Shown here: in pieces, positions 51,741-61,068 of the stretch
Layout of the letters: every line of letters begins with the position of its first letter
Position numbering within the stretch: position 1 is the stretch's first letter
Program-made: the position numbers and the translations under genes
The notes under the pieces: model-generated
Told to the model about the DNA's origin: nothing
Databases searched by the model: none
The model's input: only the letters and a program-made list of their open reading frames with translations
From: Brumimicrobium sp033722555
Lineage (GTDB): Bacteria; Bacteroidota; Bacteroidia; Flavobacteriales_D; Crocinitomicaceae
Assembly (NCBI GenBank): GCA_033722555.1
Contig: JAWVYS010000007.1
Coordinates: 1 to 64,000, forward strand
Reading direction: 5' to 3'
DNA length: 64,000 bases

Positions 51741-52322
51741 ATGGCAATGAAATTACAATTGCTGTTATTATTGGTTTTAACCGTGTTTTTTTTCAACGAT
51801 TACCTCGTTGCACAGAAGGAAGAACAGGAAATGAGTATTTCTCGGGAGGAAGTACCGAAGAATGCCCTTGACTTTATTGAAGATCAGGGTTTAAAGGGTA
51901 AGGTGAAGTGGTACAGGGAGACTACATCCGGAAAAGACAGTTATGAATCGAAGTTCAAACGGGAAGGAAAATATTACAGTGTAGAATTCGATACTTTAGG
52001 AAAAATCGAAGACATAGAGATAGCCGTTCGACTCAGAGATCTTCCGAAGGAAACCCGTACAATCATTAAGAACAGCCTTTCTACTGAATTTAAGAAGTTC
52101 AAATGGCTGAAGATACAGGAACAGTATACCGGAACCCTTGAAGAAATGGAAAAACTGTTCACCCGGGAGACCGCTAAACTTACATTATTGTATGAAGTTG
52201 AGGTTGAAGGGAAGCTCAAAGACGGCGGTTGGGAAATGTTTGAACTGCTAATCAGCCCGAAAGGTGAAATTATCGCCAAAAGAAAGATTACTCTGCGTCC
52301 CACCGATAATTTGAATTACTGA
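51741..52322 (+). CDS. Exported protein with PepSY-like repeats
   Basis: A 193-residue protein with a signal peptide (about 1-24, ending LVAQ). The mature part has two stretches (YESKFKREGKYYSVEFDTLGKI and EMFELLISPKGEIIAKRKI) with the amphipathic strand pattern of periplasmic PepSY/DUF2874-like proteins. The match is weak. A TACATTTA box lies directly before the ATG at 51741. The stop TGA shares its last base with the next start (TGATG), so it is translationally coupled to the DUF2490 gene. Confidence 0.62.
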   Translation: MAMKLQLLLLLVLTVFFFNDYLVAQKEEQEMSISREEVPKNALDFIEDQGLKGKVKWYRETTSGKDSYESKFKREGKYYSVEFDTLGKIEDIEIAVRLRDLPKETRTIIKNSLSTEFKKFKWLKIQEQYTGTLEEMEKLFTRETAKLTLLYEVEVEGKLKDGGWEMFELLISPKGEIIAKRKITLRPTDNLNY

Positions 52323-53020
52323 TGCGGTTTCTTTTGTTATTCTGTTTGGCACTGGTATTTATTACAGACCATGTTTGGTCGCAAAATACACGCGTTCAGG
52401 GTGGATTATTCCCTGAAATGGGTTTGAATATTCCGTTATCCCAACGCTGGAAATACACGGCGAAAATAGAATCTCAGCACGGCCTTTATAGGAACACGGT
52501 TCCGGAAGATGAGCGAATAAATTATTATCATTACCGGACAGATTTTCAATCCTTTCTGGAAGTAAAATTGACGGCGCGTATCAAGGCAGCTGCCGGTTAT
52601 CAGTACCGTATAGAGGACGGGGGGAATAATCATCGAAGTATTCAACAGATCACGTGGCTGAACACTTTCAGAACTTTCCGAGTGGGTTCCCGGCTTAGAG
52701 CTGATCAGCGATTTTCGCCGGATATCAGTCCCGAATTTCGATTGCGTTACCGCGCTTCTTCCGATATTCCATTGGAAGGGGAAAAACTCGATGATGGTGA
52801 AAAGTATGTATTGCTATCGCTGGAATTTATACCTGCTATACAGGGCGGAGAATTTACACTGGAGAACAGGCTTGTTGCCGGAATAGGACATTATTTTGAT
52901 CGGAGCAAGAAACTTGAATTCACGCTAGATTATCGTACCGACCCTTATTTTCCGAATGTAAACAGGCACCGCATCTGGTGTAAATTCAGTTTTTACTGGA
53001 GCCTGAAAGGGTTTAAATGA
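52322..53020 (+). CDS. DUF2490 outer-membrane beta-barrel-type protein
   Basis: A 232-residue protein with a signal peptide (about 1-20, ending VWSQ). The sequence is made of alternating beta strands (KYTAKIESQHGLY, YHYRTDFQSFLEVKL, FRLRYRASSDIPL, LEFTLDYRTDPYF) and ends in an aromatic-rich WCKFSFYWSLKGF typical of outer-membrane barrels. DUF2490 proteins are common in Flavobacteriales, function unknown. The gene lies upstream of the tmRNA promoter. Confidence 0.7.
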   Translation: MRFLLLFCLALVFITDHVWSQNTRVQGGLFPEMGLNIPLSQRWKYTAKIESQHGLYRNTVPEDERINYYHYRTDFQSFLEVKLTARIKAAAGYQYRIEDGGNNHRSIQQITWLNTFRTFRVGSRLRADQRFSPDISPEFRLRYRASSDIPLEGEKLDDGEKYVLLSLEFIPAIQGGEFTLENRLVAGIGHYFDRSKKLEFTLDYRTDPYFPNVNRHRIWCKFSFYWSLKGFK

Positions 53021-53054
53021 TAGTTATTCAGAATTTTCAAATAATTGTTAATGT

Positions 53055-53086
53055 TTTGACGGATAAGTAAAGATGTTGTATCTTTG
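53055..53086 (+). promoter_or_regulatory. Promoter of the tmRNA gene
   Basis: TTTG at 53055-53058 and TATCTTTG at 53079-53086, separated by 20 bp, match both Bacteroidota sigma-A elements almost exactly. The transcript would begin near 53092, about 12 nt before the mature 5' end. Confidence 0.75.
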
Positions 53087-53103
53087 CAGCACATTAAACA
53101 TTT

Positions 53104-53504
53104 GGGGCTGACTTGGATTAGACAGCGATTGCGGATGGTTAGTGTAAGCATGTCGAGCCATGTGGTGAGGCTCGTAAATCTCTGGTCACAAAAGATAATT
53201 GACAATACGTCATATAACCTCGCAGCGTAATCAGTCAAACTGATTATGCTTAATCCCTCCGAAGAACAGTACGAGGGACGAGTTTCCCACCGGATCTCCC
53301 GCCTTATGAGAACCGGATCTTGGGAAATCAACAAAATAAGGATAGTTTGTGAACGGCTTCTGTTCACAGGCGAAATTTGATGAAGCTAAGTTACGGTTAG
53401 GGTGTTTGTGTCCGTTCCGTAATCGAAAACCCAATCGCAAACTAAACATGTAGAAAGCTGACGATCTCATTGTTTGGACGAGGGTTCGAACCCCTCCAGC
53501 TCCA
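53104..53504 (+). ncRNA. ssrA: tmRNA
   Basis: tmRNA rescues ribosomes stalled on broken messages and adds a degradation tag. The tRNA-like ends pair: GGGGCTG (53104-53110) with CAGCTCC (53497-53503), discriminator A at 53504, and no encoded CCA. The T arm GAGGG-TTCGAAC-CCCTC is just upstream of the 3' end. The message part reads GAC AAT ACG TCA TAT AAC CTC GCA GCG TAA at 53201-53230, giving the tag (A)DNTSYNLAA. Pseudoknot-forming segments follow. The final LAA is the usual protease signal. The resume codon (GAC at 53201) is inferred by comparison with GETNYALAA-type tags of other Bacteroidota. Confidence 0.93.
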
Positions 53505-53523
53505 CGAATGAAAATTGAAACAG

Positions 53524-53554
53524 AACTCTCCGGTAACTCGGGGAGTTTTTTTTT
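53524..53554 (+). terminator. Intrinsic terminator of the tmRNA gene
   Basis: AACTCTCCG (53524-53532) pairs with CGGGGAGTT (53539-53547), one G-T pair and a 6-nt loop, followed by a T-run to 53554. It is 20 bp behind the mature 3' end. Confidence 0.88.
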
Positions 53555-53790
53555 GGACTAAAAATGGGGTGAGAAGTTTATGCCGAGTAGGGATTGTCAA
53601 GGTTAACTGTATAGCAGTCCGCTGAAATAAAGGTATTTCAAAAAAATCGTATAATAAATGTGATTCAGCGTCTGAAATAAGCAACGCAGATCCAGGCATT
53701 GAATGGCTTTGTAAATTGTATAGTACCGTAAGTTTTCAAAGGGGTTTTTGGTTTAAAGAAACTATTTTTATTGATGATAGGTGTATAATA

Positions 53791-53839
53791 AAGGGGGGTA
53801 TGTTGAAAAAAAGTTATAATTTTTCAGTAATCCCCCCTT
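53791..53839 (+). promoter_or_regulatory. Inverted repeat upstream of the glutamine synthetase promoter
   Basis: AAGGGGGG (53791-53798) and CCCCCCTT (53832-53839) are perfect 8-bp inverted arms 33 bp apart. The right arm ends 10 bp before the TACATTTG box, so it covers the -33 to -20 region and could be an operator or a looped site. The rest of the 322-bp spacer (53555-53790) shows no gene or signal. Confidence 0.4.
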
Positions 53840-53849
53840 CATTATTGTA

Positions 53850-53857
53850 TACATTTG
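53850..53857 (+). promoter_or_regulatory. -7 box TACATTTG of the glutamine synthetase gene
   Basis: An exact TAnnTTTG box 19 bp before the ATG at 53877. No standard -33 element is seen at the right distance, which is compatible with activator control. Confidence 0.5.
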
Positions 53858-53876
53858 CCAAAAAAAATATTTTATC

Positions 53877-56060
53877 ATGTCAACAGTTCGAAAGCAAGCG
53901 TATCAGGATGTACTCCATCGCCTACCTAAACCCGTAGAAAATGTCACGAAAATCTCTCAAATTTATGGTGAAAAGGTTTTTCATCTGGAGGTTATGCGGG
54001 AATACCTTCCGGATGAAGCTTATTCTTCGATCAAGGAAGCTATTGCAAAAGGTACACGTATTGAAAGACGTATTGCTGATCAGGTCGCTTCTGCGATGAA
54101 GGAATGGGCACTCACTAAAGGTGCTACGCACTATACACATTGGTTTCAGCCATTGACAGGCTCTACGGCTGAAAAGCACGATGCATTTTTTAAACCGGTA
54201 GGTCCGGGGAACGCAATCGAACAGTTCAGCGGAGATTTGTTGGTTCAGCAGGAACCAGATGCTTCCTCTTTTCCGCACGGAGGAATCAGAAATACCTTCG
54301 AAGCACGCGGTTATACGGCTTGGGATCCTTCTTCTCCTGCTTTTGTTATTGCCAATACGCTTTGTATTCCTACAATTTTCATTGCATATACGGGCGAAGC
54401 TCTCGATTATAAAATGCCGCTCCTAAAAGCCCTTGCTGCCGTTGATGAGGCAGCAGTTGAGGTCTGTAAATACTTTGATAAAAACGTAACGAAGGTCGTG
54501 GCTACTCTAGGATGGGAACAGGAGTATTTCCTTATTGATAAGGCTTTCTACAATGCGCGCCCTGACCTTATGATGACAGGCCGTGTGTTATTCGGCCACC
54601 CTCCGGCCAAAGGTCAGCAGCTGGATGATCATTATTTCGGATCCATTCCGGAGCGGGTTACCTCTTTCATGCGTGAATTTGAAAAGGAGGCCATTCGTTT
54701 AGGTATACCCGTCACAACCAGACACAACGAGGTAGCGCCCAACCAGTTTGAGTGTGCACCCATATTTGAGGAGTGTAACCTGGCCAATGATCACAACCTG
54801 CTACTGATGGATCTTTTGGAGAAGATTGCACGCAAGCATGATTTCCGAATCGTTTTGCACGAAAAGCCTTTCCCGGGGCTTAACGGATCCGGAAAGCATA
54901 ACAACTGGTCGTTAGCGACAGATACAGGAGTGAATTTACTTTCTCCGGGTAAAAATCCAAAAAGTAACCTTCAGTTCCTTACTTTCTTTATAAACACCAT
55001 CAAGGCGATTTATGACCATGCAGACCTTTTGAGGGCTTCGATTGCAAGTGCCTCCAACGATCATCGTTTGGGTGGGCATGAGGCACCACCGGCCATTATT
55101 TCGGCTTTCATCGGTTCTCAGCTTACCAAAGTACTCAATGATCTGGAAGAGAATATCAAGGCCGGTAAAATGACACCGAAGGATAAAACCGAGCTTAAAC
55201 TCAACATCGGAAAAATCCCGCATATCCTTATGGATAATACGGACAGAAACCGTACATCTCCTTTTGCCTTTACCGGGAACAAGTTTGAATTCCGTGCCGT
55301 GGGATCTTCTGCAAACTGTGGACAAGCGATGATCGTTCTGAATACTATCATGGCCAATCAGTTGAAGCAGTTCAAGAAGAACGTTGATGCACGCATTAAA
55401 AAGGGGGATGGAAAAGATGAGGCCATCCTGAAAGAGTTGCAAAAACTGATCAAAGAATCCAAGGATATTCGCTTTGAAGGGAACGGATACAGCGAAGAAT
55501 GGAGAAAGGAGGCCGAAAAAAGAGGTTTGAAGAATTTCCGCGATACGCCGAGTGCTCTGAAGGTATGGGAGGAAAAGAAATCCATCGATCTTTTTGAAAA
55601 ACTAAATGTGTTTACGAAGCGTGAACTCGTTGCTCGTCAGGAAATTGAATACGAAAAATATGTCATGCGCGTACAAATTGAGGCTCGACTCATTGGTGAT
55701 TTAACGCAGAATCATGTCGTACCTGCAGTGGTTGAATATCAGAACAGATTGATTAAGAACGTTGAGGGACTAAAAGCTATCCTTGGCAAAGACGCTGATA
55801 AACACTCCGTGGAACAGCGCAGACTGTTGGAGGATTTATCCATGCATATGAATAAAATGCAAGCGATTTCCAGAGAGATGCTTGAAAACAGAAAGAAAGC
55901 CAATAAAATCGAAGATAACTGCAAGAAGGCAGAGGCTTATCGCGACACCGTAAAGGTACATTTCGCCGATATCGCTTACCACTGCGACAAACTGGAAATC
56001 TTAGTAGACGACGAATTGTGGCCTTTCCCGAAATTAAGGGAGATGTTGTTTACCAGCTAA
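53877..56060 (+). CDS. glnN: Glutamine synthetase type III
   Basis: A 727-residue GSIII, the large form typical of Bacteroidota. It joins ammonia to glutamate with ATP. The GSIII-specific N-terminus ends in the THYTHWFQPLTGSTAEKHDAF block. Then come QEPDASSFPHGGIRNTFEARGYTAWD, LGWEQEYFLID, TTRHNEVAPNQFE, GLNGSGKHNNWSL and DRNRTSPFAFTGNKFEFR, in which the metal and nucleotide ligands lie. About 150 extra C-terminal residues form the helical domain used in dodecamer contacts. It is monocistronic with an own promoter and terminator. Confidence 0.95.
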   Translation: MSTVRKQAYQDVLHRLPKPVENVTKISQIYGEKVFHLEVMREYLPDEAYSSIKEAIAKGTRIERRIADQVASAMKEWALTKGATHYTHWFQPLTGSTAEKHDAFFKPVGPGNAIEQFSGDLLVQQEPDASSFPHGGIRNTFEARGYTAWDPSSPAFVIANTLCIPTIFIAYTGEALDYKMPLLKALAAVDEAAVEVCKYFDKNVTKVVATLGWEQEYFLIDKAFYNARPDLMMTGRVLFGHPPAKGQQLDDHYFGSIPERVTSFMREFEKEAIRLGIPVTTRHNEVAPNQFECAPIFEECNLANDHNLLLMDLLEKIARKHDFRIVLHEKPFPGLNGSGKHNNWSLATDTGVNLLSPGKNPKSNLQFLTFFINTIKAIYDHADLLRASIASASNDHRLGGHEAPPAIISAFIGSQLTKVLNDLEENIKAGKMTPKDKTELKLNIGKIPHILMDNTDRNRTSPFAFTGNKFEFRAVGSSANCGQAMIVLNTIMANQLKQFKKNVDARIKKGDGKDEAILKELQKLIKESKDIRFEGNGYSEEWRKEAEKRGLKNFRDTPSALKVWEEKKSIDLFEKLNVFTKRELVARQEIEYEKYVMRVQIEARLIGDLTQNHVVPAVVEYQNRLIKNVEGLKAILGKDADKHSVEQRRLLEDLSMHMNKMQAISREMLENRKKANKIEDNCKKAEAYRDTVKVHFADIAYHCDKLEILVDDELWPFPKLREMLFTS

Positions 56061-56085
56061 ATAAAACCCAAACTCCTCTTTGGAG

Positions 56086-56115
56086 AGCCGCTTCCTGAGG
56101 GAGGCGGCTTTTTTT
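56086..56115 (+). terminator. Intrinsic terminator after glutamine synthetase
   Basis: AGCCGC-TTCC pairs with GGGA-GGCGGCT (56086-56109) with one bulge and a TGA loop, followed by seven T. It lies 25 bp after the stop and 18 bp before the converging hydrolase stop, so it may serve both genes. Confidence 0.85.
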
Positions 56116-56133
56116 ATTCAGAGTAAAAATATG

Positions 56134-57993
56134 TTATTCAACAACGGGTAAAACGATTACGCTGCTTCCATACACTTTGTGTAAGGCTCTTTCAAAATCC
56201 TCCGTATCGGCTTCGTAAATGTTGTCCACCCATTGTTGGGGATTGATATCGAAGAGCGGGAACATGGAACTCTGAATCTGTATCATGATCCGGTGGCCGG
56301 GAAGAAAGGTGTGATGTACATCCAGCAGGGGGACGTTCACCGTCGTTTTTTCATCTTTTGTAAAAGGTTTACCTTCTTCAAAAGTTTCACGGTAACGTCC
56401 ACGGATATAGCCCACACGAACCAGTTTCTGGTATCCGCTCATTTTCACACCTTCAGGATCGGTGCTCTGCGGAATTCTATCCATGGGTAAAACATCAATT
56501 ATTTTCACGTAAAGATCAGCATCCTCGTGATCGGTGGAAAAATCAATCAACGCACTGATCAGTCCTGAAACCTTTACAGAGTCTGTTAAAATATCTGAGG
56601 AAAAGCTTAGAACATCCGGTCTTTTGAAAGTAAAACGCTGATCATCGTTCATGTAATGTTTTGGTGCCATGTTGTGAAAATGGTCATCTTCTATAAATGG
56701 AACAGGTCGATCAGGGTCTGAGATGAACGAAGAAAATCCTTCCGGTTGTTCGTTATTCAGGCTTCCATTCGGATTCAAATAATAGGTGAGGGTATCCGTG
56801 GCTTTGACAAAAGGATTGGAAGTGAAGTTTTCCCATTGGTGTGTACCCATGTCAAATACGCGCGCAGCGAATTCAGGGGCTTTTCCTCTGTTTTTCAGGT
56901 AGTATTCGAAATACGGGAATTCTATCTCCCGCTGAAATCTTTCCGAAATACTGTCCCCGTAATAGATGTTCCCTAAGCGATAACTTCCCTCGCGTCTTTT
57001 ATTGTGGCCGTGCGACCAGGGTCCGAGTACAAGCTGAGGATTTAAATGAGGAACGGCCTTATCCAGTTTCTGATAAGACTGCAGGATGCCATACAGGTTC
57101 TGCTCATCGTTCCAGCCTCCCACGACCATAACTTTACACTTGGCACTGTCCAGGTAACGGATCCAGTCTCTTTTTTGACGGTATTCGTCATAATCGGGGT
57201 GTGCTTTGATGTTTTTCCAGAAAAAATTGTCCGGATGGAGCATTTCTTCCATGTTTTTCAGTGACTGTAAACGGATGAAATAACCGTAATAATCCTCAGT
57301 CAGCTTGTGTTCTGCATCGGTCACATAGGGTTTCGGAAAATCATAGGCTGACCAGTCTTTCACCGGGTTCTTCATATCCACTCCAAAATAATTAAGAATG
57401 GGAAGGTAATTCGCTGCAAAGAGTCCGTACCTGTTGAAATCTTCAAAATAAAAATTGGTAACCGGAGCCATGGGCATCACCGCTTTTAAAGCAGGATGAC
57501 CGGTCAAAGCAGCAAGAAGTGCTGTGTGCCCGAGATAGGAATTCCCGTATTGCCCGATGTTTCCGTTAAAATTTTTCAGGTTTTCGGTGAGCCAGGTATA
57601 CGTATCGTAGGTATCGGTTATTTCATCGGTTTTATTCTTGTCGAAAAAGGAGTAGGGGGGGCGCGTATTTTCGAAGGTTCCTTCGCTCATGTAACGACCG
57701 CGCATGTCCTGAAAAACAAAAATATATCCCGACGCGATTAAATGGGGATTGTGTGTAATGTTTTCCATCAGTTCCTTTCCGTAAGGAGCACAACTGTATG
57801 GGGTTCGTTTAATCAGAACAGGAAGGTCTTCCTTGGCTTTTTTCGGACGATAAATGGACGTGAACAATTTCACACCGTCGCGCATGGTAATGTAAACCTC
57901 CTCTTTTACATAATCCTTTTCGGCATACTGACCAAAAACCGGGCATGTGAATAGGACAGCAATCAGAAGGACTGAAAATCTGGATAATAACAT
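56134..57993 (-). CDS. CocE/NonD family hydrolase (X-Pro dipeptidyl-peptidase S15-like), secreted
   Basis: A 619-residue alpha/beta hydrolase with a signal peptide (about 1-21, ending VFGQ). The EEVYITMRDGVKLFTSIYRP strand opens the catalytic domain. GQYGNSYLGHTALLAAL contains the nucleophile serine in G-x-S-x-x-G. PMAPVTNFY and GPWSHGHNKR carry the later part with the catalytic histidine. The C-terminal about 230 residues form the jellyroll of the S15/CocE group (HRIMIQIQSSMFP). The substrate may be an acyl peptide or ester and is not determinable. Confidence 0.85.
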   Translation of the reverse strand: MLLSRFSVLLIAVLFTCPVFGQYAEKDYVKEEVYITMRDGVKLFTSIYRPKKAKEDLPVLIKRTPYSCAPYGKELMENITHNPHLIASGYIFVFQDMRGRYMSEGTFENTRPPYSFFDKNKTDEITDTYDTYTWLTENLKNFNGNIGQYGNSYLGHTALLAALTGHPALKAVMPMAPVTNFYFEDFNRYGLFAANYLPILNYFGVDMKNPVKDWSAYDFPKPYVTDAEHKLTEDYYGYFIRLQSLKNMEEMLHPDNFFWKNIKAHPDYDEYRQKRDWIRYLDSAKCKVMVVGGWNDEQNLYGILQSYQKLDKAVPHLNPQLVLGPWSHGHNKRREGSYRLGNIYYGDSISERFQREIEFPYFEYYLKNRGKAPEFAARVFDMGTHQWENFTSNPFVKATDTLTYYLNPNGSLNNEQPEGFSSFISDPDRPVPFIEDDHFHNMAPKHYMNDDQRFTFKRPDVLSFSSDILTDSVKVSGLISALIDFSTDHEDADLYVKIIDVLPMDRIPQSTDPEGVKMSGYQKLVRVGYIRGRYRETFEEGKPFTKDEKTTVNVPLLDVHHTFLPGHRIMIQIQSSMFPLFDINPQQWVDNIYEADTEDFERALHKVYGSSVIVLPVVE

Positions 57994-58061
57994 AGTTCTA
58001 TTATTGTGTAAATTTCACCGTGAGTTCAAACGCATTGTATCATTTGACTACCGGTAACAAA

Positions 58062-60377
58062 TCATTCCGTTGTCTCCTGCAATCGTTTTTCGCGCTGCAT
58101 CGGGTTTTCGTCGGTTCTTTTTTCTCTGAACAAGCTAAACCTTGTGGGTTCCACTCTTTTTGGCCAGCTGTTGTTACTCAGGTCTGTATCCGCCGTTTCG
58201 AGGAAGGGATCAAGGACGAACGATTTCACCTCCTTGTCGAAAATAAATACCTTCGACACGTGGTAATTGTCCATTTTCCAGATTTCTGCAGGAATTCGAA
58301 TCACCTCTGTAGATCCATCCACAAAAGTTACCTTGATAATCAACGGCATAACGAGTCCGCCCAGATTATCGAACTGCAACTCGTAAAAATGTTTGCCACT
58401 GCTTAGCAGTTCAAGATCTTCCTTGCTTAAACGTGCTTTAAGTTCTTCGTATTCCTGATAATCGAGGTTGTCTACCTTGTAAATATCTCGTTTGTTATAA
58501 AAATCATTGAGCTCCGGTTTTTCTTCGGTCATTGTTCTTTTAACGTCCGATGCATTTCTCGTAACGCCAATATGGACATCTGCATTTTCATCCTGTTCTT
58601 TTTGAAAACTTTTCTCTACTTCTGGATCACCGGTATTTAACTGAAACCAGCGAACACTTTCCAGAGAGATATCCACGTGATCGGTGGTATAAAACCAGCC
58701 CCTCCAAAACCAGTCGAGGTCCACTGCAGAGGCGTCTTCCATGGTGCGGAAGAAATCAGCCGGAGTAGGGTGTTTGAAAGCCCAGCGTTCACAATATATC
58801 TTGAAGGCATAGTCGAATAACTCCCGACCCATAACGGTTTCTCTTAAAATATTGAGCGCAGTAGCCGGCTTTCCGTAAGCATTGTTGCCGAATTGCCAGA
58901 TAGACTCTGAATTGGTCATGATCGGAGAGATATATCTTTTATCTCCGCCCATGTAATCGGCGATCATGTGTGCAGGTCCTCGTCTGGAAGGATAGCCTCT
59001 TTCCCATTCCTGTTCGGTAAGGTATTGAACGAAGGTATTCAGTCCCTCATCCATCCAGGTCCATTGTCTTTCGTCTGAATTGATGATCATCGGGAAGAAA
59101 TTATGACCCACTTCGTGAATGATCACTCCGAGCATACCGTATTTTGTTCTTTCACTATAGGTGCCGTCCGGTTCAGGTCGCCCGCCGTTAAAGCAGATCA
59201 TTGGATATTCCATCCCTATCGCCTTTGAGTGTACCGAAATGGCAACCGGATACGGATAATCAATGGTGAATTTCGAATAGACCCGAAGCGTATGAGCGAC
59301 TACCTCCGTAGAATATTTCTCCCACAGCGGATTACCTTCTTTGGGGTAATAGGACATCGCCCAGGTGGTTTTATTTCCGATTTTAACAGGCATTACATCC
59401 CAAATGAACTTTCGGGAAGAAGCAAAAGCAAAATCACGCACGTTATCTGCTTTAAAAACCCACGTTTTCTTTTTTGTTGCTTTGTTCTTCTCTGCTTTCC
59501 GGGCTTCCTCTTCCGTTACGATCATGGTAGGCTTATCGAACTGATTTGCCGCTGCTTTGAGACGGTTTCTTTGTTCAGTACTTAATACCTTGCTTTCGTT
59601 TTGAAGTACGCCGGTTGCAGCAACAACATGATCTTCCGGTACGGTAATGGAAACATTGTAATCCCCGAATGGTAATGTGAATTCACCTCTGCCGAGGAAC
59701 TGCTTGTTTTGCCAACCTTCCACGTCATTATAAACACACATTCTCGGAAACCACTGCGCGATGGTGTACAGGTAATTATCTTCTTCTTCAAAATACTCGT
59801 ATCCTGATCGTCCGCCAATCTTCATTCGGTCATTGATGTTGTACCACCATTTAAGATCGAAGCTGATCGAAGCTCCAGGTTTTAGCGGCGTTTTCAAATC
59901 AATTCTCAGCATGGTTTTATTGATAGCGAATTTCATGGCTTCGCCGTTTGTGGATTTTACATATTCGATTTTGAATCCACCGTCGAAATCGTAAAGTTTG
60001 CGGTGCACACTTTTGAGGTTGCGGAAGTCTTCCATTCTTTCCACCTCAATGAGTTTACTGTCCGAATCGCGCGCTCGTACGTTTTGATCCAGTTGCAGCC
60101 AGAGGTATTCCAGTTGATCCGGAGAATTATTGATGTAGGTAACACGTTCTGTTCCCCGTATAATCTGCTTTTCATCATCCAGTTCTACCTGTATGTCGTA
60201 ATTCGCTTTTTGCTGATAGTACTCATGTCCGGGAGCACCTGCAGCAGTGCGGTAGCTGTTGGGAGTCGGGAGCTCCTGATAGAGCTGTCTGAACTTATTG
60301 GTATTTACATTTTCATTGATCTGTGCAGAAGCCGCAGAAACACATACAATGGATAAGAGGGCAATTATTCTTTTCAT
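58062..60377 (-). CDS. Secreted M1 family metallopeptidase
   Basis: A 771-residue exported aminopeptidase-like protein, signal peptide about 1-18 (ending SAAS/AQ). The M1 zinc site is IIHEVGHNFFPMI (HExxH) with the third ligand in MDEGLNTFVQYL. The exopeptidase motif is reduced to AIGMEYPMICF instead of GxMEN, a change common in this Bacteroidota subgroup. The N-terminal beta-domain (about 40-320) and a long C-terminal helical and beta part are present. It is coupled to the DUF6702 gene, 3 bp apart. Confidence 0.85.
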   Translation of the reverse strand: MKRIIALLSIVCVSAASAQINENVNTNKFRQLYQELPTPNSYRTAAGAPGHEYYQQKANYDIQVELDDEKQIIRGTERVTYINNSPDQLEYLWLQLDQNVRARDSDSKLIEVERMEDFRNLKSVHRKLYDFDGGFKIEYVKSTNGEAMKFAINKTMLRIDLKTPLKPGASISFDLKWWYNINDRMKIGGRSGYEYFEEEDNYLYTIAQWFPRMCVYNDVEGWQNKQFLGRGEFTLPFGDYNVSITVPEDHVVAATGVLQNESKVLSTEQRNRLKAAANQFDKPTMIVTEEEARKAEKNKATKKKTWVFKADNVRDFAFASSRKFIWDVMPVKIGNKTTWAMSYYPKEGNPLWEKYSTEVVAHTLRVYSKFTIDYPYPVAISVHSKAIGMEYPMICFNGGRPEPDGTYSERTKYGMLGVIIHEVGHNFFPMIINSDERQWTWMDEGLNTFVQYLTEQEWERGYPSRRGPAHMIADYMGGDKRYISPIMTNSESIWQFGNNAYGKPATALNILRETVMGRELFDYAFKIYCERWAFKHPTPADFFRTMEDASAVDLDWFWRGWFYTTDHVDISLESVRWFQLNTGDPEVEKSFQKEQDENADVHIGVTRNASDVKRTMTEEKPELNDFYNKRDIYKVDNLDYQEYEELKARLSKEDLELLSSGKHFYELQFDNLGGLVMPLIIKVTFVDGSTEVIRIPAEIWKMDNYHVSKVFIFDKEVKSFVLDPFLETADTDLSNNSWPKRVEPTRFSLFREKRTDENPMQREKRLQETTE

Positions 60378-60380
60378 GGT

Positions 60381-60878
60381 TTATTTATATTCAAATGTCC
60401 TAACGGAACGATTTTTCAAAAAAGTCAGATACTCCTTTCCTTGAGAAGTATATATAGTCAGTTTGTTTTGCTGATTTGCGTAAAAGTCCATCAGAAGATC
60501 ATATTTCACGGTGAACGAAGATGGTTTGGTAATCTTCCGTGACATCAGAAAAAATACAGCTTCATCGCGTTCATTGATCTCCATACCTATGAGGTCGAGC
60601 ATTAATTCTTTACCATCCGCGCTGATGCTGAAACCCTGTTGAAGCACGGGTTCTATTTTTTTCAGTTCAAGCGGAACACCCACGCATTCTTCAAAACTGG
60701 GTATCTCAATGCCTTTGGATGCCATGTATTCTTCCAGGTCGTGGCCGGTCACTTGTATGGAAACTTCGAATCTTTGTGTTTCCTTATTGTATTGCATTTC
60801 CCCAAAGGAAAAGAAATACTCATGAAAATTCATGAAAATAAAGGGGAGCAAACAAATAAAGAGTAAGCGTTTCAACAT
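60381..60878 (-). CDS. DUF6702 family protein
   Basis: A 165-residue protein with an N-terminal signal or membrane segment (about 1-17). The conserved pattern H-E-Y-F-F-S-x-x-E-x-x-Y-N-x-x-x-x-x-F-E-V-S-I is seen near 19-44, together with DLLMDFYANQQNKLTIY, as in the small secreted family DUF6702. It is the first gene of a pair with the M1 peptidase (stop and start 3 bp apart), an association often seen in Flavobacteriales. It may assist the peptidase, which is inference. Confidence 0.7.
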   Translation of the reverse strand: MLKRLLFICLLPFIFMNFHEYFFSFGEMQYNKETQRFEVSIQVTGHDLEEYMASKGIEIPSFEECVGVPLELKKIEPVLQQGFSISADGKELMLDLIGMEINERDEAVFFLMSRKITKPSSFTVKYDLLMDFYANQQNKLTIYTSQGKEYLTFLKNRSVRTFEYK

Positions 60879-60993
60879 AGCGCCGTGAAATTAATCAGAT
60901 TTTTGCAAATTTCTGTGAATATGAAGTGAATATTAGATGAATGTAAAGGAATTGTCTATAAATGATACAGATGCAACCTTTCGATGGGGGTGT

Positions 60994-61064
60994 AAAAACA
61001 TAAGAGGGAATGAACGAGCGTTCGATTCCCTCTTATTAATCAACCTAACCTAACCACCTAAATC
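60994..61064 (-). ncRNA. Candidate small RNA or leader attenuator upstream of the DUF6702-M1 operon
   Basis: On the minus strand a transcript of about 70 nt is bounded by a promoter-like pair (61098-61069) and a strong hairpin. The hairpin is TAAGAGGGAAT/ATTCCCTCTTA (11 bp, 61001-61035) with inner pairs, and is followed by TGTTTTT. The 5' part carries ATGATTTAG (a Met-Ile-stop mini-ORF) and the repeat GGTTAGGTTAGGTTG. It ends about 115 nt before the DUF6702 start, so it could be an independent sRNA or a leader with early termination. The remaining spacer (61099-61319) shows no other signal. Confidence 0.35.
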
Positions 61065-61068
61065 ATGG

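Noticed and set aside
53716..53937. 73-codon frame overlapping the glutamine synthetase start
   Set aside because: It runs through the promoter and the inverted repeat and into glnN in another frame; no sign of coding.
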